Positions 57,074 through 64,000 of a stretch of 64,000 nt of DNA are shown here, one piece after another. The notes below the pieces were generated by a model that searched no databases, was not told where the DNA came from, and saw nothing but the letters and a program-made list of their open reading frames with translations. Source of the stretch: Paenibacillus oenotherae (lineage in GTDB: Bacteria; Bacillota; Bacilli; Paenibacillales; Paenibacillaceae); contig NZ_JAHZIJ010000012.1 in NCBI RefSeq assembly GCF_019443105.1, forward strand, positions 62,001-126,000, in the 5' to 3' direction. Both the position numbers and the translations under genes were made by a program. Each line of letters opens with the position of its first letter. Within the stretch, counting starts at the first letter, position 1.

Positions 57074-57588
57074 ATGAATCAAAATATTGGCTTTGTACTG
57101 CTGCATGGCGCCGGACTGGGAGCCTGGATATGGCAGGATACGGTTTTGGCGCAGCCATTCCTGCTGCGAATGGCTCGTTTCTGTCCTGTTTTCCCGGTGT
57201 CCAAGGCATGTTCCTGAGACTTATGCTCACGCTTGCTGGCACAAAGCCGCCTGCAGCTGCTATTCGCAGCGGATTATGCAGCGAACTGGATGAAGTGCTG
57301 GCAGCGAAAGTCGTAGAGTCGTTCGTGCCGGAGTCGAAACGGCTGTACATGGATAAGCGGCGGCATTCAGAGCTTCCCCGCCATGCGCTGTATGTCCAGC
57401 TGAAGCAGGATCGCGAGTTTAATGCCGGAATGCAGCAGCGTATGATGGAGAATCTGCAAGCAGCGCAAGCCGCTGTGATGGATTCGGGCCATCTGCCTAT
57501 GCTGAGTAAGCCGGATGAACTAGCCCGCATCTGCATGCAATATGCCGATACGCTGTCAAGCCAGCCGTTTCTACTGCAGTGGAACTAG
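57074..57588 (+). pseudogene. Alpha/beta-hydrolase, internally deleted and frameshifted
   Basis: ATG at 57074, after AAGGGAGTGTG, reads MNQNIGFVLLHGAGLGAWIW, the oxyanion-hole strand of an alpha/beta-hydrolase, then runs to a stop at 57215. A different frame (57145 or so to 57588) carries what looks like the C-terminal part of the same family: SFLSCFPG, LAGTKPPAAAI, FVPESKRLYMDKRRHSE, KQDREF and the catalytic-histidine stretch MDSGHLPMLSKPDELA. The middle, with the nucleophile GxSxG, is missing. A deletion of roughly 100 codons joined the ends out of frame, near 57140-57165, so no active enzyme can be made. Confidence 0.78.
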
Positions 57589-57685
57589 AGTATTAATGAT
57601 TTTTAATGGGAGCTTTAACAAGATCATGAAGGAATGATTCGGAATTTGTCGAATATGCTCTTAATGACCCATTAGGAGGCCTGCA

Positions 57686-59200
57686 ATGATCCCGCTTGTA
57701 ATGATTACAGCTGTTGTTCTCTTTTTGGCCGGATCGTTTTTACGGTTTTATTTGCCGCTATTTTGGAATAAGCTGCTGCTTTGTGTATGCTCGTTTGCAC
57801 TTATGGAAGTGATTCTGAAAAACGATTTTGGCGATTTTTCATTATTTATATATGGAGCGTTCGTGCTGCTCGCCTCCTACAGCTTCTCATGGTACGGTGT
57901 GTGCGGCTCCGTTATTCTGATTGCGGCATTCTCTTCCGGCGGAACCGACATCCAGTGGTATCCGATGCCTTTGATTACGCTTCTGCTCACTGGTGTTGTA
58001 GGTACCATATTCCATCGCCAACTGAGAAGGAAGCTGGCTTTAGAGACAGTATGGCAGACGCAAATGTACAAGCAGTCGCGACATCTGTCTATTCTCAAAG
58101 AGATTGGGATTGCCATTCAAAGTACGATGGAACCGGGCAAGCTGCTCCATATTATTCTGACCGCTATTACGGCCGGATATGGTTTGGGCTTTAACCGTGC
58201 GCTTCTCTTCCTGATGGATGAAAGCGATTCCCGTTTGAAGGGTGAGCTTGGAATCGGCTCCATGAACGAGCAGGAAGGCATGTGCATCTGGAATGCTGTC
58301 GTTAGCGACCGGATGAATTTGGGTGATTTCATTGCGATGAAGGATAATACGCATGTCCGTGATTATGAGCTGAATGATTTGCTTAGGGCAACCGTTATTA
58401 CGCTTTCTTCCAATCATTTTATACAACGGGCGATTACAGAGCAGAAGCCGTATCTGGTTCGCAGTATCGATCCGACAGACTATGTGCAGATCATGTTGTC
58501 CAAAATATTCCATATGAATTCATTCGCTGTTGTGCCTATGCTGAATCAGGGCAAAGCGGTCGGCATCATTGTCGTGGACAACAACATTAACCATGAGCCG
58601 ATTGATATTGAGGAAGTGGACAGCATCATTCCTCTGGCGGCTCAAGCCTCTATTGCAATTGAGAACTCGCGGTTATACAAGCGAACGCAGCAGATGTCGA
58701 TTACAGATGGTTTAACAGGCTTGTACAATCAGCGTTATATGCAGGAGACGCTTCATAATCTTGCTGTGCAGGCGGACAGCAAGGGCAGTCCGCTGAGCCT
58801 GATCATTCTGGATATTGATTTCTTCAAGCATTATAATGATACGAATGGACATCTGGAGGGCAACAAGGTATTGATTGAGCTTGCGGATATTATTACGGGC
58901 TCAGTTGGGAAGCTTCATGTGCCATGCCGGTTCGGCGGGGAAGAATTTGTGGTCCTGCTGCCGGAGACATCGAGAGATGAGGCACAGCGCGTTGCCGAGC
59001 TGATTCGTTCCAAGGTGGAGCGGCATCCCTTTCATAATGCGAAGGCTCAGCCTGATGAGAGGGTGACGGTCAGTGTCGGGTTGGCCGCCTATCGCCATGG
59101 CATGAGTATTCAGCAGCTGCAGGACAGAGCGGATACAGCACTCTATGAAGCGAAGCGAAGCGGCAAGAATCAGGTCGTCGTGTTTCGGGAAGGAGCGTGA
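57686..59200 (+). CDS. Membrane-bound diguanylate cyclase (GAF-GGDEF)
   Basis: The 504-residue protein has an N-terminal membrane region of several helices (about 1-115), a GAF sensor domain (about 135-325), and a GGDEF domain (about 340-500). The catalytic motif is GGEEF at 417-421 (RFGGEEFVVLLPE), so it should make cyclic-di-GMP. The inhibitory RxxD I-site before the motif is absent (the stretch reads GKLHVPC), so product inhibition may be weak. AGGAGG precedes the ATG. Its stop overlaps the start of the next gene (GTGA). Confidence 0.93.
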   Translation: MIPLVMITAVVLFLAGSFLRFYLPLFWNKLLLCVCSFALMEVILKNDFGDFSLFIYGAFVLLASYSFSWYGVCGSVILIAAFSSGGTDIQWYPMPLITLLLTGVVGTIFHRQLRRKLALETVWQTQMYKQSRHLSILKEIGIAIQSTMEPGKLLHIILTAITAGYGLGFNRALLFLMDESDSRLKGELGIGSMNEQEGMCIWNAVVSDRMNLGDFIAMKDNTHVRDYELNDLLRATVITLSSNHFIQRAITEQKPYLVRSIDPTDYVQIMLSKIFHMNSFAVVPMLNQGKAVGIIVVDNNINHEPIDIEEVDSIIPLAAQASIAIENSRLYKRTQQMSITDGLTGLYNQRYMQETLHNLAVQADSKGSPLSLIILDIDFFKHYNDTNGHLEGNKVLIELADIITGSVGKLHVPCRFGGEEFVVLLPETSRDEAQRVAELIRSKVERHPFHNAKAQPDERVTVSVGLAAYRHGMSIQQLQDRADTALYEAKRSGKNQVVVFREGA

Positions 59201-59703
59201 GTGCAATCGGAACAGCATTGCAATCCGGAATTCTATTGCTGATTGCTGCGTTTGCTCTATTAAGCAGCAGATACGGATATTCATTGAATCTCCGTATGTT
59301 CGCCAAGAGGCAGATGAAGCGCTTTGGCTATAAGTCCTTAAAGGATCTGAAATTTTCATTTGATCGAATGATCTATGCCATTCCGCTTCCAACGAATCAA
59401 CCATCCATTAAACAGGCCAAGATGGAAAGCTACCGCATCGTTGAAGATTTCGATTCCTGGATCTATCCGCAATTGAATGGCATTCGGGTGCTGTTAACGC
59501 CCAAGCAAGGGGAAGAGCTGCTTATTGCCTACGTATCTACAGAGCAATTCCGGATGCCGAGCCTTGATCAATTATTAATAGAGGGTAAAATTAATAGAAC
59601 AACTTATCGTCGAATCAGCGCAACCAAGCTAACGATGCTCTCGACGAAGACTGAGATTATCGAGGAGGTATACTCCCAGATCCAGAATAAGCGATTCTCG
59701 TAA
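59197..59703 (+). CDS. Unknown protein with one N-terminal membrane helix, in the cyclic-di-GMP module
   Basis: The 168-residue protein has a single membrane segment (about 8-27, SGILLLIAAFALLSS) and then a soluble part with no domain I recognise (KRFGYKSLKDLKFSFDRMIYAIPLP; IYPQLNGIRVLLTPKQGEELLIAY). The GTG start overlaps the cyclase stop, with AAGGAG unusually close, which suggests coupling by re-initiation. It lies between the cyclase and the HD-GYP phosphodiesterase and may link them (inference). Confidence 0.7.
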   Translation: MSAIGTALQSGILLLIAAFALLSSRYGYSLNLRMFAKRQMKRFGYKSLKDLKFSFDRMIYAIPLPTNQPSIKQAKMESYRIVEDFDSWIYPQLNGIRVLLTPKQGEELLIAYVSTEQFRMPSLDQLLIEGKINRTTYRRISATKLTMLSTKTEIIEEVYSQIQNKRFS

Positions 59704-59732
59704 TCTGTCACATGATCGGAGAAGGAAACATC

Positions 59733-60727
59733 ATGAATTTACAGCTGCACACCTTCCTGTCTTTGGCTGATGCTGTTATTATCACCGATGAAACACATAC
59801 GATATTGGCAGTCAATGAAGCCTATGAAAAGGTTACAGGGTACTCTGAAAGCATTATTGTCGGCAAGAAGGCAGGTGTTCTGCGAACCCCGGCTACTCCG
59901 CCGGAAACTTATGTCAGCATGAAAAAAGCGATTCATTCCGGCCGACCCTGGTCGGGTGTATTCACGAATCACAAGCAAAATAAAGAGCTGTGGCATTCCT
60001 CCATTACGATCACCCCCTTTAATATCGAAGGGGGGTCTACTTTGTCGGTGTATTCCGGGAGCTGGAACGGCTTGCCCGAGGCTACTATCTGGATGAAGCC
60101 AGGGTCAGGCAAATTCAAGGTTCATTGCTGAAGGTGCTGGCTATTTCCTGTGAAATTCGTGATCCGGGCATCGAATCGCATCTGTTGCGGGTGCAGGATC
60201 TGACGGGGAAGCTTGTTGCAAGGCATCATGCAAGGCTCGGCATTGGCATGTCGGATGAAGAGATGAACCGTATTGCCTATTCCAGCATTCTTCACGATAT
60301 CGGGAAGTCGTCGATTCCGGAAGGCATCCTTTACAAACCTGGGCCGCTTGCCCATTATGAGCGGACTATCATTGAAATGCATACGCTGATCGGAGTAGAT
60401 ATTGTAGACAAAATCTACTCCGAGCTTGATGATGAATTGTTCGAGAGCGAGCTGTCCGTGGCCAAAAACATTATTCTCCATCATCATGAGAGATGGGACG
60501 GAACCGGATACCCGCACCGCCTCCAGGGGCAGGGCATTCCACTGGAAGCACGCATCGTCAGCGTCGTCGATGTATTCGATGCGCTGACCAGCAAGAGAGC
60601 TTATAAGGAAAAATGGAGCGTGGAGCGCTCTATCCAATATCTCGTGGAGCAGCGGGGCAAGCAGTTCGATTGGGACATCGTCGATTCCTTCGTAACGCTG
60701 TTCGAGGACGGGCAGTTCGATATTTAA
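59733..60727 (+). pseudogene. PAS/HD-GYP cyclic-di-GMP phosphodiesterase, split by a one-base frameshift
   Basis: The first part (ATG 59733, after GGAGAAGG, to stop 60131) is a PAS domain: ADAVIITDETHTILAVNEAYEKVTGYS. The second part, in another frame and listed from 60125 to 60727, is an HD-GYP domain with HDIGKSS and HHHERWDGTGYP. Reading the second frame upstream gives GVYFVGVFREL, RLARGYYLDEA and RVRQIQGSLLKV, which continues the PAS domain and its linker. The frames meet at a run of six G at 60030-60035; one more G would join them into one protein of about 330 residues. It could be a sequencing error, a disabled gene, phase variation, or programmed -1 frameshifting. Confidence 0.82.
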
Positions 60728-60802
60728 GCGAGGCATGCATGTCGATGGTGGTTATGAACAAGCCCGTACATGCTGGATCGCAGAATTAATGCTCTATCGC
60801 GG

Positions 60803-60849
60803 CACCCGATTGTTTCTCGTAATTGACGAGAAGCAACAGGGTGTTTTTT
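60803..60849 (+). terminator. Strong intrinsic terminator after the HD-GYP gene
   Basis: CACCC and TTGTTTCTCGT pair with ACGAGAAGCAA and GGGTG (one 2x2 internal loop, one G-U pair) over a 5-base loop, followed by TTTTTT. Confidence 0.9.
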
Positions 60850-61125
60850 GTTATGGAGCTGCAGTGAGACCGGGAGTAGGCGGCGCTATTGGTGCTTCAA
60901 CCTTTTGTACAATACGGGTACTAGGCAAGGTTGGTACTGTGCGTTTTTCGTCAGGGAGAATATAGTGAAGGAAAGCTTGAAGGGAGATTATAGGCGTACT
61001 CCGCGCCAGAGGACGATCCGTCATTCAAAGGCGCCGGGAGACGCTCGGTACGGAAAAAAGAGCTGCGAGCTGCGAGCCAGGCAAAACATGCGAAACGGCA
61101 TCTATTTTCTAGATTCGGGCCCCGT
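60850..61125 (+). other. Gene-free stretch between two strong terminators
   Basis: No credible protein gene is seen; open frames at 60735-60965 and 60848-61177 lack ribosome sites and cross the terminator stems. A TACAAT at 60908 without a good -35 box is the only promoter hint. A transcript that ends at 61175 could start here. Confidence 0.4.
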
Positions 61126-61175
61126 GAAGGTGAAATGCCTGCCAGACCGCAGGTATTTCACCTTCGTTTCTCCTT
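61126..61175 (+). terminator. Strong terminator-like hairpin without an upstream gene
   Basis: GAAGGTGAAATGCCTGC pairs with GCAGGTATTTCACCTTC (17 bp, one G-U pair) over a 6-base loop, followed by GTTTCTCCTT. Confidence 0.75.
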
Positions 61176-61192
61176 AACGGCCGATTTTTCCG

Positions 61193-61219
61193 AAAATTCA
61201 TGCATGATCGCAGGAATTT
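61193..61219 (+). repeat. Dispersed repeat motif, copy E
   Basis: AAAATTCATGCATGATCGC, then AGGAATTT. It shares the ATGCA-N4-CGCAGGAAT core with the copies near 35 kb. Confidence 0.6.
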
Positions 61220-61242
61220 AACCATTATGGCGCCTTGTAGTC

Positions 61243-61269
61243 AAAATTCATGCACATTCGCAGGCTTCT
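61243..61269 (+). repeat. Dispersed repeat motif, copy F
   Basis: AAAATTCATGCACATTCGC, then AGGCTTCT. It begins exactly 50 bases after copy E. Confidence 0.6.
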
Positions 61270-61488
61270 TACTCCGTCACTCTGCCTTCAAAACTTGGAG
61301 AATGGGTTGTCCAGTAAGTTGTTTGATGAACAACGTATTCAACACAGCTGCCCGTTGGATTAATGAGTTGTGTTATAATTTTTCGTAAATTTGAACATAA
61401 GCCTATTTCATTTGCTCTCGCAGTACTTTATTTTCTTCTGACACTAGTAAGTGTGCGGTAAAGGAGGTGACGGATACGAGTACGTTGG

Positions 61489-61563
61489 ATGCCTTCTGTT
61501 AGGATGTTTCTCACCTCAATGAGCGGGGAAATATACGAACAGAATGCGAGGAGTTTAATATGA
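61489..61563 (+). CDS. Possible 24-residue upstream peptide overlapping the GNAT start
   Basis: ATG at 61489 opens 24 codons (MPSVRMFLTSMSGEIYEQNA, then RSLI) ending in a TGA that overlaps the next ATG (ATGA). The strong AAGGAGGTGA lies 18 bases before the ATG, too far for normal use unless folded. It may be chance. Confidence 0.25.
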   Translation: MPSVRMFLTSMSGEIYEQNARSLI

Positions 61564-62399
61564 TTAACGAGCTGCAAATCCAGCATTATGCTGCAATCCG
61601 CCCCTTGCTAAAGGGAATAGGCATCAATCCGGTTATAGAAGGCGTTGTTGACGGCACCAACCTTGGTAAAATCTATGCGGATGATGCCGTATCGCCATCA
61701 GCTGCTCTCATCTGGGCGAAGAATGAGATGTTCTATCTCGTAGGGGATGATAGCAACAAGGCATTTTATCAACAGCTGGAGAGTTTTATTGTTCGTGTTA
61801 TTAAGCCTGAAGCGCTCGCTGCTGGCGAAAATGTAATGAATCTGGAAATTCCAGCCTATCATCAATGGCAATCGACGATTGAGAGCTATTTCAACAATAA
61901 GCTTAACAGGGGAGAACGGGTTCCTTTTACCTTTCGCAGGGAGACGTTCCAATCAAGGCGGAGCCAGGATTCGGGGGTTGTGTCTGTCAGCGGCTGCGAA
62001 CTTAGAGCAATCGACGATAAGGTTATTGAGGCGGATACAGAGCAGACAATAACAACAGAAATTCTGAAGTTCTGGGAATCGATTGAGAAGTTTATGGATA
62101 AGGGCATCGGATATTGTGTGATGAAGGGGCATGAGGTGATCGGCACTTGCATCTCCGTGTTTGCAAGCTGTAATGATTATGAGATCGGCATTCATACTTA
62201 CAGTACTGAATATCGTGGCAAAGGCCTTGCAACTGCGATGGCCGTTCAATTCATTAAAGCCTGTATTGCTAGAGGCGGCGTGCCGCATTGGACGACAGAG
62301 AGCTTTCGGGAGGATTCTATCGCGATCGCGAACAAGCTGGGGTTCGAGCAGGGAGCCAATTATCCGGTATACTATCATTCGTTTGAGGAATTGCTATAA
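61560..62399 (+). CDS. GNAT family N-acetyltransferase (larger type)
   Basis: The 279-residue protein has a C-terminal GNAT domain (about 155-275) with the acetyl-CoA loop YRGKGLATAMAVQFIKAC and the ending ANKLGFEQGANYPVYYHSF. The N-terminal half (GINPVIEGVVDGTNLGKIYADD, ALIWAKNEMFYLVGD) is typical of a Bacillus/Paenibacillus GNAT group of unknown substrate. GCGAGGAG precedes the ATG. Leader structures upstream may control it. Confidence 0.88.
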   Translation: MINELQIQHYAAIRPLLKGIGINPVIEGVVDGTNLGKIYADDAVSPSAALIWAKNEMFYLVGDDSNKAFYQQLESFIVRVIKPEALAAGENVMNLEIPAYHQWQSTIESYFNNKLNRGERVPFTFRRETFQSRRSQDSGVVSVSGCELRAIDDKVIEADTEQTITTEILKFWESIEKFMDKGIGYCVMKGHEVIGTCISVFASCNDYEIGIHTYSTEYRGKGLATAMAVQFIKACIARGGVPHWTTESFREDSIAIANKLGFEQGANYPVYYHSFEELL

Positions 62400-62451
62400 G
62401 TAGTGGCATGGATCGCCGCCTGGATGACAGCCCCCCAAGTATATCATTTCT

Positions 62452-62457
62452 GGTATA
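62452..62457 (+). promoter_or_regulatory. Likely extended -10 promoter of the phosphoesterase gene
   Basis: TGGTATACT carries an extended -10 (TATACT preceded by TG one base away). An AGTATA/TATACT inverted repeat overlaps it. No good -35 box is seen. Confidence 0.4.
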
Positions 62458-62518
62458 CTAATCCTATTCCATTAATTGAGCAGGTTAACACTCTTGTTGC
62501 TTGCGAAGGGGCAGTATG

Positions 62519-63106
62519 ATGAGAATATTGGTTGTTTCTGATGAGGAATCCAAGTATATATGGGATCATTATGATCCTGAACGGTTTAAAGATGTGGAGC
62601 TTATTATCTCTTGCGGTGATCTGAAGCAGGAGTATCTATCCTTTCTTGTAACGATGCTCCCTGTTCCTCTCTTCTACGTACCGGGCAATCATGATACTAC
62701 ATATAAGTCAAAGCCGCCCGAGGGCTGTGTCAGCATTGACGGCAAACTGATTGAGTATAAAGGCATACGCATCATGGGATTGGGCGGGAGCAACAAGTAC
62801 AGTTCAGGGGATTACCAGTACACAGAGAGCCAGATGAGAAGAAGGCTGCGCAAATTTAGATTCAAGTTGTGGAGAAATAAGGGAATCGATATTCTGGTTA
62901 CCCATGCCCCAGCCTATCAGCTTGGAGATGGAGAGGATCTCTGTCATCGGGGTTTTAACTGCTTTGTCGATTTCATGGAACAGTATGCACCTAAGTATTT
63001 GCTCCACGGACATCAGCATTTGAATTATGGACGGGGCCAGCGCATCCATCAATACAAGAATACGAGAATAATTAATGGATTCGGCTATTATCTGCTGGAT
63101 TTTTAA
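62519..63106 (+). CDS. Metallophosphoesterase (calcineurin-like)
   Basis: The 195-residue protein has the metal-binding blocks of the family: SCGDLKQEYLSF, VPGNHDTTY, VTHAPAYQLGD and LHGHQHLNYG. The first usual D-x-H motif appears as VSDEES, so one metal ligand differs from the common form. The substrate is unknown; similar small proteins act on nucleotides or phosphoesters. The ATG at 62519 is seven bases after AAGGGG; an ATG just before it is also possible. Confidence 0.9.
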   Translation: MRILVVSDEESKYIWDHYDPERFKDVELIISCGDLKQEYLSFLVTMLPVPLFYVPGNHDTTYKSKPPEGCVSIDGKLIEYKGIRIMGLGGSNKYSSGDYQYTESQMRRRLRKFRFKLWRNKGIDILVTHAPAYQLGDGEDLCHRGFNCFVDFMEQYAPKYLLHGHQHLNYGRGQRIHQYKNTRIINGFGYYLLDF

Positions 63107-63162
63107 ATCATAGAGAAGCAGTGGTTGAGTATATCAACCGCTGTTGCTCTGTGATTTTTTTG
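63107..63162 (+). terminator. Strong intrinsic terminator after the phosphoesterase gene
   Basis: A stem of about 22 bp (63107-63128 with 63134-63155, three G-U pairs and one mismatch) over GTATA ends in seven T residues. The left arm starts inside the TAA stop codon. Confidence 0.88.
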
Positions 63163-63291
63163 TTGTATGGCAGAGGCAAGACACTGTTTGCGTGAGGCGG
63201 ACTATTTTTTTGATAGACTTGTTGAATGAGGGAATTTGTGCGATAGTAGCCTTTGTTGAATGAATCGCAGATTAGGAGAGTAAGAGAAATT

Positions 63292-64000
63292 ATGGGCTCC
63301 AATAACAGCTTTGAATCGCAATCAAGGGTAAAAGGCATCATACTCGTTCTCACTGGCGCCGCATTATGGGGGATAGCGGGAACGGTGGCTCAATATTTAT
63401 TTCAGCGGCTAGGCTATAGTCCGGAATGGCTGGTCGTTGTCCGGCTGCTGCTGGCTGGAACGATCCTGTTAGGTTTTGCCTTCGTGAAGGAGCGGCGCCG
63501 GACATGGCAAATCTGGCGTGACAAGCGTGATGTGGCAAGCCTTCTTTTGTTTAGCATACTGGGGATGCTGGCTGTCCAATATACTTATTTTGCCGCGATT
63601 CAGCATTCGAATGCTGCTACGGCGACAGTCCTGCAATATTTGGCGCCGGTTATGATTTGCTGTTATTTTGCCATTCGTAATCGGCGGATTCCGACTCCCA
63701 GAGAAATCATCGCTGTTGTTCTTTCGTTTGCAGGTACGATCCTGCTCGTGACACATGGCAGCCTCCAGCATCTATCGATCTCGGGGGCGGCACTATTCTG
63801 GGGCATTAGCTCCGCGGTTACGCTGGCCTTCTACACGCTGCAGCCCCTCAAGCTTCTGGCCAAATGGGGGTCTACTATTATTGTGGGATGGGGGATGCTG
63901 ATTGGGGGCGTCAGCTTCAGCTTTGTTCACCCTCCGTGGCATTTTGCAGGGCAATGGTCGCTTAATGCGTTGCTTGCCATTATGTTTATCGTTGTATTCG
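63292..64000 (+). CDS. EamA (DMT) family transporter, 3' end missing
   Basis: The 236 visible codons encode a membrane protein of the drug/metabolite transporter superfamily: ILVLTGAALWGIAGTVAQYLF, then repeated hydrophobic helices, and the second EamA repeat starting near GAALFWGISSAVTLAFYTLQP. The gene runs off the right edge without a stop; about two or three helices are missing. GGAGAG precedes the ATG. The substrate (amino acid or other metabolite export) is unknown. Confidence 0.9.
   Translation, partial: MGSNNSFESQSRVKGIILVLTGAALWGIAGTVAQYLFQRLGYSPEWLVVVRLLLAGTILLGFAFVKERRRTWQIWRDKRDVASLLLFSILGMLAVQYTYFAAIQHSNAATATVLQYLAPVMICCYFAIRNRRIPTPREIIAVVLSFAGTILLVTHGSLQHLSISGAALFWGISSAVTLAFYTLQPLKLLAKWGSTIIVGWGMLIGGVSFSFVHPPWHFAGQWSLNALLAIMFIVVF

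Larger units (their letters stand above)
61176..61559 (+). other. Repeat pair and leader before the GNAT gene
   Basis: It holds two dispersed-motif copies (61193, 61243), an isolated TATAAT (61374), a full-strength AAGGAGGTGA (61461-61470) with no start codon at normal distance, an inverted repeat GAGGTGA/TCACCTC (61464 and 61511), and a 24-codon frame from ATG 61489 whose stop overlaps the GNAT start. Confidence 0.5.

Noticed and set aside
60735-61177. Two overlapping frames of 76 and 109 codons
   Set aside because: They cross two strong terminator stems, lack ribosome sites, and have no recognisable sequence features.

Overview
The window reads as a chromosome segment of a Gram-positive, Paenibacillus-like member of the Bacillota. 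The reasons are strong AGGAGG-type ribosome binding sites with many GTG and TTG starts, YesM/YesN-type two-component genes, LplA/LplB/LplC-type sugar importers without their own ATPase, Bacillus-type Fnr boxes, and moderate GC content. No rRNA, tRNA, CRISPR array, prophage or insertion sequence was seen.

Positions 1-19011 are a plant-polysaccharide locus on the + strand. It has an ABC sugar importer (binding protein cut by the left edge, two permeases), a GH2 beta-galactosidase, a GH127 beta-L-arabinofuranosidase, a GH88 unsaturated glucuronyl hydrolase and a GH43 beta-xylosidase/arabinosidase. The complete route for unsaturated uronate follows (kduI, kduD, kdgK, eda) to pyruvate and glyceraldehyde-3-phosphate, closed by a terminator at 14253. 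A sensor kinase, an AraC-type response regulator and a second, closely related sugar-binding lipoprotein come next. Together they suggest use of a glucuronate-capped arabinogalactan- or rhamnogalacturonan-like heteropolysaccharide (inference). A GH31 glycosidase on the - strand (19218-21278) lies divergent to an AraC regulator (21425-22327).

Positions 22311-31990 are a fructan locus: a LacI regulator behind a consensus promoter, two permeases, a binding lipoprotein, two GH32 enzymes (one with a LamG-like domain and a changed nucleophile motif) and a PfkB sugar kinase. The same 21-bp operator lies before the regulator and before the importer genes.

Positions 32070-48587 are mixed housekeeping and accessory genes: a conserved small protein, a YolD-like protein, a MalY/PatB lyase, a nitroreductase with an attenuator leader, two pairs of half-size ABC exporters, cysK, a uracil/xanthine permease with a possibly switchable leader, ndk, a GNAT enzyme and a HIT protein. 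Within this, 34572-36080 has no credible gene; it holds about twenty 24-bp tandem repeats, several copies of a short dispersed motif that recurs at 61.2 kb, and terminator-like hairpins.

Positions 48588-55926 are an oxygen-limitation region. nirB, nirD, two formate/nitrite channel genes and L-lactate dehydrogenase form one apparent operon, followed by a DoxX-family gene and a hemerythrin-like gene. Near-perfect Fnr boxes (TGTGA-N6-TCAC) sit before nirB and before doxX, each placed about 41 bases before the predicted start of transcription.

Positions 56063-64000 hold a WYL regulator, an alpha/beta-hydrolase pseudogene with an internal deletion, a cyclic-di-GMP module (GGDEF cyclase, unknown anchored protein, PAS/HD-GYP phosphodiesterase broken by one base in a G6 tract), a gene-free stretch with two strong terminators, a GNAT enzyme, a metallophosphoesterase and the start of an EamA-type exporter.
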